Assembly: GCA_038256525.1 (NCBI GenBank)
Contig: JBBSKF010000043.1
Location: forward strand, 1 to 21,987
DNA: 21,987 nucleotides
From: SCTD01 sp038256525
GTDB taxonomy: Bacteria > Actinomycetota > Actinomycetes > Mycobacteriales > SCTD01
Direction: 5' to 3'
Below are positions 16,211 to 21,987 of this stretch, piece after piece. The translations under genes were made by a program, and so were the position numbers. Position 1 is the first letter of the stretch; each line of letters begins with the position of its first letter. Under the pieces are notes generated by a model. It saw only the letters and a program-made list of their open reading frames with translations. It ran no database searches and was not told the origin of the DNA.

Positions 16211-17628
16211 GAGCTGCCCGTCGGGCACGGCACGCCGCTCGGCGTCGGGCTCGTCGTTGTCGGGCTCGGCGTGCCGCTGGGCAGGGCCACCGTCGGGCCG
16301 ACGGCGACCGCCGGATCGGGGGACAGCGTCGAGTCGGGCGTGAGCGTCGGTGCCGGCTCGGCGGTCGGGGTGGCCGTCGGGCTGGGACTGGGGGTGGCGA
16401 GGCGGTCGCAGCCGGGTGGCAGGGACTGCTCGAGCCGGCGCACGATCTGCTCGGCGTCGGCGAGGTCGCGCGCGACGATGCCCTGCTCCACCCGCGCCAG
16501 GTCGATGGCGTCGAGGCGGTCCATGTCGAGCTCGGTCGTCTGCTCGACACCGGACAGCGACAGGCCCGCCACCTCGCCGGTCACTCCGCGGAAGATCGCG
16601 ACCCGGTCGCCTTCGGCGCCGACGTAGTACTGCGACCGGACGTAGGCGTAGGCCGCTCCCGCCCCGCCGGTCAGCAGCGCCAGCACCAGCAGCGACAGCA
16701 CGGCAGTGCGCCACGGCCGCCGAGGGGCGGCGCTCGGCGGGGGGGCGGCAGCGGTGCGGGTGCGGGGCGGCGGCTCGATGTCCCGGCCCTCGGCGGTGCG
16801 GGCGCGCGCGGCCGAGGACTCCGCGATCCCGGCGGGCGGGGCCTGCGGGGAGTCAGCGGCCGCGCCCGCGACCACGGGCGACACCGGGCGCAGGCCGCCC
16901 GCATCGACGACATCGGCCACGATGACGGTGACGTTGTCGGGCCCACCCCCACGCAGCGCGAGCTGCACCAGGCGGTCGCACGCCTCTTGCGGCTCCGGGA
17001 TCTCGAGCGCCTCCCGGAGCGTCTCGAGCCGGCCGACCGGTCCGGTCAGGCCGTCGGTGCAGAGCAGATACCGGTCGCCGACCCGCACCTCGCGTACGGA
17101 CAGGTCGGGCTCGATGCCGTCCCTGCCGTCGAGCGCCCGCGTGATCAGCGAGCGCTGCGGATGGGTGCTCGCCTCCTCCTCGCTGATGCGGCCCTCGTCG
17201 ACCAGTCGCTGGACGAGGGTGTGGTCGTGGGTGATCTGGGAGAGCGTGCCGTCCCGCAGCAGATAGGCACGCGAGTCGCCGATGTGCAGCATCCCGAGGC
17301 GGCTGCCGGCGAACAGGAACGCGGTGAGGGTCGTGCCCATCCCGTCGAGCGCCTGGTCACCGGAGACCATGTCGCGAAGGTGCTCGTTGGCGGCGACCGC
17401 CCGTTCGCGCAGCACGTCGAGCAGGTCGTTGCCCGGGGCGTCCTCGTCCAGCGGGGCCAGCGCGGCGATGGCCACGGCGCTCGCCACCTCACCGGCGGCG
17501 TGCCCGCCCATCCCGTCGGCGACCGCGAGGACCCGCGGTCCGGCGTAGACGGAGTCCTCATTGCCCTCGCGGAGCAAGCCGGTGTGGGACCGGGCGGCGA
17601 AGCGCAGCGCGAGGGTCATCCGAGCCAC
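16207..17628 (-). CDS. pstP: PP2C-family Ser/Thr protein phosphatase PstP
   Basis: A 473-residue membrane phosphatase. The start is GTG 17628 (MARMTLALRFAARS), by likeness to M. tuberculosis PstP MARVTLVLRYAARS; ATG 17619 is the alternative and sits 10 nt after AAGGG. The PP2C domain covers 1-240. Metal ligands are Asp38 in VADGMGGHAAGE, Asp192 in LLCTDGL, and Asp231 in GGGPDNVTV; NEDS (23-26) is also present. One membrane helix spans about 307-330 (TAVLSLLVLALLTGG). The outer part ends in a long Pro/Ser/Thr tail (from about 410). It removes phosphate from PknA/PknB and their targets. It begins 13 nt after fhaB and overlaps rodA. Confidence 0.95.
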   Translation of the reverse strand: MARMTLALRFAARSHTGLLREGNEDSVYAGPRVLAVADGMGGHAAGEVASAVAIAALAPLDEDAPGNDLLDVLRERAVAANEHLRDMVSGDQALDGMGTTLTAFLFAGSRLGMLHIGDSRAYLLRDGTLSQITHDHTLVQRLVDEGRISEEEASTHPQRSLITRALDGRDGIEPDLSVREVRVGDRYLLCTDGLTGPVGRLETLREALEIPEPQEACDRLVQLALRGGGPDNVTVIVADVVDAGGLRPVSPVVAGAAADSPQAPPAGIAESSAARARTAEGRDIEPPPRTRTAAAPPPSAAPRRPWRTAVLSLLVLALLTGGAGAAYAYVRSQYYVGAEGDRVAIFRGVTGEVAGLSLSGVEQTTELDMDRLDAIDLARVEQGIVARDLADAEQIVRRLEQSLPPGCDRLATPSPSPTATPTAEPAPTLTPDSTLSPDPAVAVGPTVALPSGTPSPTTTSPTPSGVPCPTGSS

Positions 17629-17641
17629 GCCCTTCGGACGG

Positions 17642-18133
17642 TCATCTACGCAGCTCGAGCACGGTCTTGCCGATGCGGATGGGCTGTCCGATGGGTACGG
17701 GGGTAGGCCGTACGACCTTGTCGGGACCCAGGTAGGTGCCGTTGGTCGAGCCGAGATCCTCGACCAGCCAGGTCCCGTCGCCCGGGATCAGCCGGGCGTG
17801 CCGGCTGCTGGCGTAGTCGTCGGTGAGCACCAGGGTCGAGTCGTCGGCCCGGCCCAGAGTCACCGGTCCGTCGCCGAGCCCGATCGTCGTGCCGGCGAGC
17901 GCCCCCTCGGTGACGACGAGCCGCCGGGCGGAGCTGCGGCTGGAGGGGCGCCCCGAGGGGGCCGCCGGCGTCCGGGGCGCCGCCGCCGAGCTCACCCGCG
18001 GCGAAGCCGGCATCCGGGCGACCTTGCTGCCGGAGAGGTCACCGCGCATCGTCCGGAAGGCGAAGACCACGAACAGCCAGAGGACCGCCAGCAGGCCGAA
18101 CTTGACGGCCGCGACGACCAGGGCGCTGCCCAT
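17642..18133 (-). CDS. fhaB: FHA domain protein FhaB/FipA
   Basis: A 163-residue protein from ATG 18133, overlapping the fhaA stop (ATGA). Residues 4-27 form an N-terminal membrane helix (ALVVAAVKFGLLAVLWLFVVFAF). A Ser/Arg/Pro-rich linker (about 40-70) precedes the FHA domain (71-163). Phosphothreonine-binding motifs are LGRADD (93-98), SSRHARL (109-115) and STNGTYL (129-135), all intact. In mycobacteria FhaB (FipA, Rv0019c) binds phosphorylated FtsZ and FtsQ and is phosphorylated by PknA/PknB. The linker lacks an obvious TQT-type site; a VTEGALAG stretch (74-81) just before the FHA fold resembles the phosphorylated juxtadomain of that family. It precedes pstP by 13 nt. Confidence 0.94.
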   Translation of the reverse strand: MGSALVVAAVKFGLLAVLWLFVVFAFRTMRGDLSGSKVARMPASPRVSSAAAPRTPAAPSGRPSSRSSARRLVVTEGALAGTTIGLGDGPVTLGRADDSTLVLTDDYASSRHARLIPGDGTWLVEDLGSTNGTYLGPDKVVRPTPVPIGQPIRIGKTVLELRR

Positions 18134-18870
18134 CAGCGGGGCCCGTCGTCGCCGGAGGAAGACCGGTAGATCAGGCCGGTCGCGCCGATGTCGAGGCGGT
18201 CGCCGTCGCGCAACGCGGCCTCCCGCACACGATGCCCGTTGACCATCGTGCCGTTGGTCGACTTCAGGTCGACCACGCGCACCTCGTCGCCGTCGACGCG
18301 CACCTCGGCGTGGGCACGGGAGACACCGGTGTCGGGCAGCCGCAGGTCGGCGTCGGGGCCTCGGCCGACGACGGTCACCGGTCGATCCAGCAGGACGACG
18401 CGCTCGGAGCCGCCGCCGGTCGCCGGCTGCACCAGGCGCGGGCGCCCGACGCCGCTCGGGTGCGGGCCTCCGCCGGAGGACCGCCCGGCCGGCTCGGCCG
18501 CAGCGAGCACCGTGCTGCGGACGCGGAAGACGCCGGTGTCGAGCGACTCGACCTTCTCGAAGGCGACCGTCACCGGGCCGACGAAGGACCAGCCCTGGTC
18601 GGCGGCGTGCTCCTTGACCATGCTCGCGAGCTCCGCCCGCAACTGGGCATCCCACTCGGCGAAGCGCTCGAGATCGGTAGGGCCGAGTTCGACGGTGTAG
18701 ACGTTGGGGACCAGGATCCGCCCCTGGCCGACGATCTGCTTCTTGTCGGCGGCTTCGCGCTGGAGGGCGCCGGCCACCTCGACGGGCTGGACGACGCCGC
18801 CGAAGACCTTGGCGAAGGCACCCTCGACGAGGCCTTCGAGCCGGCGCTCGAAGCGCTGGAGCACTCCCAC
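18133..18870 (-). CDS. fhaA: FHA domain protein FhaA (DUF3662-FHA), short form
   Basis: A 245-residue protein from GTG 18870, chosen for AAGGGG at 18883-18878 (7-nt gap). Residues 1-120 are the DUF3662 (FhaA N-terminal) domain: LQRFERRLEGLVEGAFAKVFG at the start, NVYTVELGPTDLERF near 56-70. A short linker of about 30 residues (126-155) joins it to a C-terminal FHA domain (158-238) with GRGPDADL (169-176), SRAHAEV and STNGTMVNG. M. tuberculosis FhaA (Rv0020c) has more than 500 residues because of a very long Gly/Tyr/Pro-rich linker, absent here. FhaA binds the phosphorylated pseudokinase domain of MviN/MurJ and acts at the cell pole. It is the first gene of the operon. Confidence 0.94.
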   Translation of the reverse strand: MGVLQRFERRLEGLVEGAFAKVFGGVVQPVEVAGALQREAADKKQIVGQGRILVPNVYTVELGPTDLERFAEWDAQLRAELASMVKEHAADQGWSFVGPVTVAFEKVESLDTGVFRVRSTVLAAAEPAGRSSGGGPHPSGVGRPRLVQPATGGGSERVVLLDRPVTVVGRGPDADLRLPDTGVSRAHAEVRVDGDEVRVVDLKSTNGTMVNGHRVREAALRDGDRLDIGATGLIYRSSSGDDGPR

Positions 18871-18897
18871 GCCAGTTCCCCTTCCCTCTCGCCGGTG

Positions 18898-18903
18898 ATC
18901 GTA
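18898..18903 (-). promoter_or_regulatory. Candidate -10 of the fhaA-pknB operon
   Basis: On the minus strand TACGAT (18903-18898) lies 27 nt before the fhaA GTG and fits the TAnnaT consensus. No matching -35 hexamer is evident. As all downstream genes overlap or nearly touch, it may drive all seven genes; internal promoters cannot be excluded. Confidence 0.4.
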
Positions 18904-18945
18904 TCCGGTGCGAGCGCAGCGCCGGGTAGGGCAGGTTGCTGGTGC

Positions 18946-18951
18946 TAGCCT
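18946..18951 (+). promoter_or_regulatory. Candidate -10 element upstream of tRNA-Leu
   Basis: TAGCCT at 18946-18951 ends 13 nt before the tRNA-Leu 5' end. It resembles the TAGTCT before tRNA-Ile, but no -35 is clear. It lies in the 94-nt region divergent to fhaA. Confidence 0.3.
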
Positions 18952-18964
18952 GCTGGTCGCACTC

Positions 18965-19050
18965 GCGCGAGTGGCGGAATGGCAGACGCGCACGGTTCAG
19001 GTCCGTGTGTCCGAAAGGACGTGGGGGTTCAACTCCCCCCTCGCGCACCA
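18965..19050 (+). tRNA. tRNA-Leu (anticodon CAG), CCA encoded
   Basis: Acceptor arms GCGCGAG (18965-18971) and CTCGCGC (19040-19046) pair, with discriminator A19047 and an encoded CCA at 19048-19050. The anticodon arm CACGG-TTCAGGT-CCGTG gives CAG. A long variable arm (TGTCCGAAAGGACG region) marks a class II tRNA, and GGGGGTTCAACTCCCCC is the T-arm. It is divergent from fhaA and convergent with the rhodanese gene. The 31-nt gap to that gene holds a weak hairpin (CGCCC 19057-19061 with GGGCG 19076-19080). Confidence 0.96.
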
Positions 19051-19081
19051 GGGGGCCGCCCACCTGGCAAGGAGCGGGCGC

Positions 19082-19408
19082 TCAGACCACCAGGCCGGGC
19101 TCGTCGCCGTCGCGGACGACCGGCAGTCCTGCGGCCGCCCAGGCCTGCATGCCACCGCGGACGTTGCGGACCTCGTAACCGACGCCCTCGAGCGCCACCG
19201 TGATGGACGCGGACCGGCCACCCACCCGGCACACGGCGAGGATCGGCCGGTCGCGTGGCAGCGTGTCCGCCCGGATCCGGCCCATCGGGACGTGGTGTGC
19301 GTCCGGCGCGCGGCCGTGCGCCCACTCGTCGTCCTCGCGCACGTCGAGCAGCAGCACCTCGCCGGCCTGCGCCGCTCGGTGCGCCTCTCGCACGTCCACC
19401 TCATCCAT
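19082..19408 (-). CDS. Rhodanese-like domain protein
   Basis: A 108-residue single-domain rhodanese from ATG 19408. Active-site Cys60 lies in LAVCRVGGRSA, the CxxGxR-type loop of sulfurtransferases. LLLDVREDDEWAHGRAPDAHHVPMG (19-43) and NVRGGMQAWAAAGLPVV near the end are the usual flanking motifs. It likely moves sulfane sulfur between small acceptors in the cytosol; the substrate is unknown. The 13 nt separating it from the Nudix gene contain no clear ribosome binding site (cagacttcgtccc before ATG), so translation may depend on re-initiation after the upstream gene. Frame upstream of Met is open but overlaps the Nudix gene and looks non-conserved. Confidence 0.9.
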   Translation of the reverse strand: MDEVDVREAHRAAQAGEVLLLDVREDDEWAHGRAPDAHHVPMGRIRADTLPRDRPILAVCRVGGRSASITVALEGVGYEVRNVRGGMQAWAAAGLPVVRDGDEPGLVV

Positions 19409-19421
19409 GGGACGAAGTCTG

Positions 19422-20168
19422 TCAGGAGCGGCCGGGGCGCAGCATGGCCGGTCGCAGCGAGGTGGCCGGCCCGCGCCGGAACAGTGCGGCCGGCCGGCCA
19501 CCCCCGGGACCCACCGGGGCGGGACGACCCACCGGGACGAGGAAGTCGGGGGTGCCAGTCACCTTGCGGTGGAAGTTGCGCGGATCCAGCGGGTGGCCCC
19601 AGACCGCTTCGTAGACTCCGCGGAGCTCCGCGACAGTGAAGACCTCGCCCACGAAAGCCGCTGCCAGTGGGGAATACTCGAGCTTGGCCCGGGCTCGCTC
19701 CACGCCGGCGGCAAGGACCCGGTCGTGGTCGAAGGCGAGGGCCGGGGCGTCGACCTGCGCGACCGGCACCCAGCGCACCGATCGGGTCCCTGCGCCGGGC
19801 TGCGGCGCCTCCAGGTCCGGTGCGAAGACGAGGTACGCGACGCAGACCACCCGCATGCGCGGGTCCCGACCGGGCGCCCCGAACGCGCCGAGCTGCTCGA
19901 CGTGGGCGGCATCGCGGCGCACGCCCGTTTCCCGCTCCAGCTTCCGCACCGCGGCGCTGTCCAGGTCCTCATCGGCGTGGACGAAACCGCCAGGCAGCGA
20001 CAGGGCGCCGCGAAACGGGTGGGTGCCCCGCTCCACGAGCAGCACGCTGAAGACGCCGTCGCGGACGGTCAGCAGCACCACGTCAGCCGTCACCGCGAAC
20101 GGCGGGAAAGTCGCCGGGTCGTAGGCGGCGAGCCAGCTCGCCTCGTCGTCGGGCGGGACTCGACTCAC
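19422..20168 (-). CDS. Nudix-fold protein with C-terminal winged helix, NrtR-like
   Basis: A 248-residue protein from GTG 20168; AAAGGGG at 20179-20173 supports the start. Residues 22-150 form a Nudix fold. The Nudix box (from Gly61) reads GFVHADE, seven residues, then RKLERETGV (75-83). Compared with the catalytic REUxEExGU, the first Glu is Lys76 and the next is Arg79; only Glu80 remains, so hydrolase activity is doubtful. Residues about 165-220 (EVFTVAELRGVYEAVWGHP, RNFHRKV) match the winged helix of NrtR-type regulators, in which a Nudix domain senses ADP-ribose or related NAD metabolites. The C-terminus ends in a Pro/Gly/Arg tail. The family also has true ADP-ribose pyrophosphatases. It is divergent to the Fpg/Nei gene with a 55-nt gap. 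No NAD genes lie nearby. Confidence 0.85.
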   Translation of the reverse strand: MSRVPPDDEASWLAAYDPATFPPFAVTADVVLLTVRDGVFSVLLVERGTHPFRGALSLPGGFVHADEDLDSAAVRKLERETGVRRDAAHVEQLGAFGAPGRDPRMRVVCVAYLVFAPDLEAPQPGAGTRSVRWVPVAQVDAPALAFDHDRVLAAGVERARAKLEYSPLAAAFVGEVFTVAELRGVYEAVWGHPLDPRNFHRKVTGTPDFLVPVGRPAPVGPGGGRPAALFRRGPATSLRPAMLRPGRS

Positions 20169-20223
20169 TGCGCCCCTTTCGTCGCGCCGACCCTAACCCG
20201 CTGCAGCGTGGGAGGATCGCGCC

Positions 20224-21084
20224 GTGCCGGAGCTGCCGGAGGTCGAGGCCCTCGCCGCTTTCCTGCGCGAGCGGGCGGTCGGACGCGTGGTGGCGCGCGT
20301 CGACGCTCCGGGCATCCACGTGCTGAAGACCTACGATCCGCCGGTGACGGCGCTCGCCGGCCTGACCGTCGAAGGGGTCGCCCGGCACGGCAAGTTCCTC
20401 GACCTCGACATCTGCGGGCTGCACCTCGTCGTGCACCTCGCGCGCGCCGGCTGGCTGCAGTGGCGCGAGGCGCTGCCGACCGCTCCGCCGCGGATGGGCA
20501 AGGGCCCACTGGGACTGCGGGTGCACCTGGACGACGGCAGCGGCTTCGACCTCACCGAGGCCGGCACGCAGAAGCGGCTCGCGGTCTACGTCGTCCGTGA
20601 CGTCGGCACCGTTGCGGGGGTGGCGCGTCTCGGGATCGACCCGCTGTCAGATGATTTCACCGCCGATGCCCTGGCCGGGCTGCTCACCGGTGTACGCAGT
20701 CAGGTCAAGGGTGTGCTCACCGACCAGTCGCTGATCGCCGGGGTGGGCAACGCCTACAGCGACGAGGTGCTGTGGCAGGTCGGCCTGTCGCCGTTCAAGC
20801 CGGCGGCCAACCTGTCCGAGCCCGAGGTCGCCCGCCTGCATGCCGCGATCGTCGAGACGCTGCGCGAGGCGTTGGCGCGCGCGGCCGGCCTCGCCGCCGG
20901 CAAGCTCAAGGCGGAGAAGAAGAGCGGCCTGTCGGTGCACGGCCGCACCGGTCTGCCCTGTCCGCGCTGCGGCGACACGGTGCGTGAGGTGTCGTTCGCA
21001 ACGAAGTCGCTGCAGTACTGCCCGACCTGCCAGACCGGCGGGCAGCCCCTGGCCGATCGCCGACTGTCCCGGCTGCTCAAGTAA
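20224..21084 (+). CDS. Fpg/Nei family DNA glycosylase/AP lyase, divergent
   Basis: A 286-residue protein from GTG 20224, with GGAGG at 20211-20215 (8-nt gap). The N-terminus MPELPEVEAL gives the catalytic Pro2 and Glu3 after Met removal. Lys57 in RHGKFL is the conserved DNA-binding Lys. The helix-two-turn-helix lies in TDQSLIAGVGNAYSDEVLW. The zinc finger is CPRC-x16-CPTC near the C-terminus. These enzymes excise oxidised purines or pyrimidines and cleave the abasic site. The segment HLARAGWL replaces the classical HLGMSG, so the void-filling Met of E. coli Fpg is Arg here, and the zinc-finger end SLQYCPTCQTGG differs from canonical TxxCPxCQ. It is thus more probably one of the actinobacterial Fpg2/Nei-type paralogues than MutM itself. 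It ends before the structured 21085-21330 region. Confidence 0.92.
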   Translation: MPELPEVEALAAFLRERAVGRVVARVDAPGIHVLKTYDPPVTALAGLTVEGVARHGKFLDLDICGLHLVVHLARAGWLQWREALPTAPPRMGKGPLGLRVHLDDGSGFDLTEAGTQKRLAVYVVRDVGTVAGVARLGIDPLSDDFTADALAGLLTGVRSQVKGVLTDQSLIAGVGNAYSDEVLWQVGLSPFKPAANLSEPEVARLHAAIVETLREALARAAGLAAGKLKAEKKSGLSVHGRTGLPCPRCGDTVREVSFATKSLQYCPTCQTGGQPLADRRLSRLLK

Positions 21085-21108
21085 CCCGGCATGCCCCGGC
21101 GTACCGGG

Positions 21109-21138
21109 CGGATCGGCCCCGCCCGGATCGGCCCCGCC
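21109..21138. repeat. Perfect 15-bp tandem duplication downstream of Fpg/Nei gene
   Basis: Positions 21109-21123 and 21124-21138 are identical (CGGATCGGCCCCGCC). They lie in the 25-54 nt after the glycosylase stop, in GC-rich non-coding DNA, with further short CCGGGCG-type repeats around. Slippage is the likely origin. Confidence 0.85.
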
Positions 21139-21194
21139 CCGAGTAGCCCCCCCCGGGCGGCCCCCATCCGGGCGTGTCGCGCCGGGGGTCGGCA

Positions 21195-21270
21195 CGTCTC
21201 GCCGCTTGGTGTTTCCACACAGTGCGACTTTTGTCAGAAGTTGGCTTGTGTGGCAACACCCGCCGAGACG
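21195..21270. repeat. Long imperfect inverted repeat, 24-27 nt arms
   Basis: The arm at 21195-21221 (cgtctcgccgc...ccacaca) is the reverse complement, with a few mismatches and a short bulge, of the arm at 21247-21270 (tgtgtggcaacacc...gagacg). The inner 14 bases (21208-21221 against 21247-21260) match at 13 of 14 positions. The 25-nt centre itself contains ACTT-7 nt-AAGT. It lies between the glycosylase gene and the XRE-type gene, just before two DnaA boxes. No T-run follows it, so a simple terminator is not the only reading. Confidence 0.75.
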
Positions 21271-21284
21271 ATGTGCCCACCCCC

Positions 21285-21316
21285 ACGGGTTGTCCACAGC
21301 GACGGGTTGTCCACAG
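21285..21316 (+). promoter_or_regulatory. Two DnaA-box sequences in a 15-bp direct repeat
   Basis: TTGTCCACA, the actinobacterial DnaA-box sequence, occurs at 21290-21298 and 21307-21315. Each is part of an identical 15-mer (21285-21299 and 21302-21316) with a 17-bp period. They lie 15-46 nt before the ATG of the XRE-type gene, so DnaA could bind as a regulator of that gene or be titrated there. Binding itself is inferred. Confidence 0.6.
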
Positions 21317-21330
21317 TCACGGCGGGACCG

Positions 21331-21987
21331 ATGGTCGGGAGCGGATTCGGGGCTCACCCTGGGCCGGTGGATGTCGGCGCTCTGCTTCGCCAGGCTCGCG
21401 AGGAGGCGTTGCTCAGCCAGCGGGCGCTGGCCGCGCAGCTCGGTGTGCCGCCGGGGACGCTGAGTCGCTACGAGTCAGGGGCCGGCCAGCCCTCGCTACG
21501 GATGCTCGACCGGATCCTCGCCGGCTGCGGCAAGCAGCTCGAGGCAACCCTGGTCCGTCGCCACGCCGATCTCGACGCCGAGCTCGCCCGGCTCGCCGCG
21601 CAGTCGCACCGCGAGCGCCTCTCGTGGGTGGAGATCCTGACGCCCAGCTTTGTCAGCGAACTGGGCAGCGGGGTGCTCATCGGAGGGGCATGGGCAGCAG
21701 CACTTCATGGCCTCCCCCGCGAGCACGACGCGGCGCGCCTGTGGGTGGCCGGCGACGAGGAGACGATCGCCTGCCTCGCGGCCCTGCTGCTGCGCCGGGC
21801 GGCCTGGTACTACGACGACGGCCGAGCAACCTCGCCCGTCGTGCGCCCGGAGCTGATCACCCGCCACCGCACCGCTTCGTGGCAGATCCATCTCGTCGGC
21901 CGGTTCGAGACCACCGTCGTCTCCGCCGGCGACGACTGGCCGGTCGAGGTGCGGCTCGACGGCGACCTCGGAGCGCTGCGGGTCGTC
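21331..21987 (+). CDS. XRE-family HTH protein with nucleotidyltransferase-like C-terminal half, 3'-truncated
   Basis: An open frame runs from ATG 21331 to the window end (219 codons seen, no stop). GTG 21367 is an alternative start immediately before the HTH; neither has a strong ribosome binding site. After GTG the product reads VDVGALLRQAREEALLSQRALA, LGVPPGTLSRYESGAGQPSL: a classical XRE/Cro helix-turn-helix (about 60 residues) ending GCGKQLEATLV. A charged helix follows, then LIGGAWAAALHGLPREHDAARLWV. This resembles the GG-x-A-x-x-LHG-R-x-D start of AbiEii/MNT-type nucleotidyltransferase folds, but the second Asp pair is missing, so catalysis is doubtful. It may be a DNA-binding regulator or an antitoxin-like protein. 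Family assignment of the C-terminal half is inference. Confidence 0.75.
   Translation, partial: MVGSGFGAHPGPVDVGALLRQAREEALLSQRALAAQLGVPPGTLSRYESGAGQPSLRMLDRILAGCGKQLEATLVRRHADLDAELARLAAQSHRERLSWVEILTPSFVSELGSGVLIGGAWAAALHGLPREHDAARLWVAGDEETIACLAALLLRRAAWYYDDGRATSPVVRPELITRHRTASWQIHLVGRFETTVVSAGDDWPVEVRLDGDLGALRVV

Noticed and set aside
16204..17706. A 500-codon plus-strand open frame opposite pstP.
   Set aside because: It is the mirror frame of the phosphatase, of Arg/Gly/Ala-rich composition and without motifs.
19200..20600. A 466-codon plus-strand open frame over rhodanese, Nudix and part of the glycosylase gene.
   Set aside because: It overlaps three supported genes in other frames and is highly biased in composition.

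Overview
This window is a high-GC actinobacterial chromosome segment. It matches the conserved neighbourhood downstream of gyrA near the replication origin. The evidence is the gene order (gyrA, DUF3566 membrane protein, tRNA-Ile, tRNA-Ala, cyclophilin, rhomboid, crgA, DUF881, class E sortase, pabA/trpG, then the convergent pknB-pknA-pbpA-rodA-pstP-fhaB-fhaA block), the many GTG starts and the frequent 4-nt stop/start overlaps. The order follows mycobacterial and Streptomyces chromosomes. The exact family cannot be resolved from sequence alone; the sortase and DUF881 genes argue against a mycobacterium.

Layout. Positions 1-3132 hold the 3' part of gyrA, an overlapping DUF3566 gene, tRNA-Ile(GAT), a 42-residue DLW-39-type protein and tRNA-Ala(TGC). 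Positions 3227-4664 hold a GAF-GGDEF diguanylate cyclase and, convergent to it, a 92-residue single-pass membrane protein. Positions 4787-7366 hold a plus-strand group: cyclophilin, zinc-finger rhomboid protease and a thiolase. crgA (minus) and a plus-strand series DUF881 - sortase E - 67-residue membrane protein - pabA/trpG follow, reaching 10149. Positions 18870 down to 10196 hold a seven-gene minus-strand operon: fhaA, fhaB, pstP, rodA, pbpA, pknA, pknB. Five of its six junctions are 4-nt overlaps. Positions 18965-19050 hold tRNA-Leu(CAG) with an encoded CCA. The right end carries a rhodanese and a Nudix/winged-helix gene (minus), an Fpg/Nei glycosylase (plus), a structured intergenic region with two exact DnaA-box sequences, and a 3'-truncated XRE-HTH gene whose C-terminal half looks like a nucleotidyltransferase fold.

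How the genes work together. The minus-strand operon is the actinobacterial growth and division signalling module. PknA and PknB are membrane Ser/Thr kinases with extracytoplasmic PASTA domains, PstP is the opposing phosphatase, FhaA and FhaB read phosphothreonine, and RodA with PbpA are the SEDS/transpeptidase peptidoglycan synthesis pair. CrgA, on the other side of pabA, is a divisome membrane protein. The sortase attaches surface proteins.

Most of the window is ordinary core genome. The less ordinary parts are the GGDEF protein and thiolase placed inside the conserved order, a Nudix protein whose catalytic box is degenerate (NrtR-like regulator), a divergent Fpg/Nei protein, a 24-bp tandem duplication at the rodA/pbpA junction, and the 21085-21987 region. 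No mobile element, CRISPR array or complete new defence system was seen.
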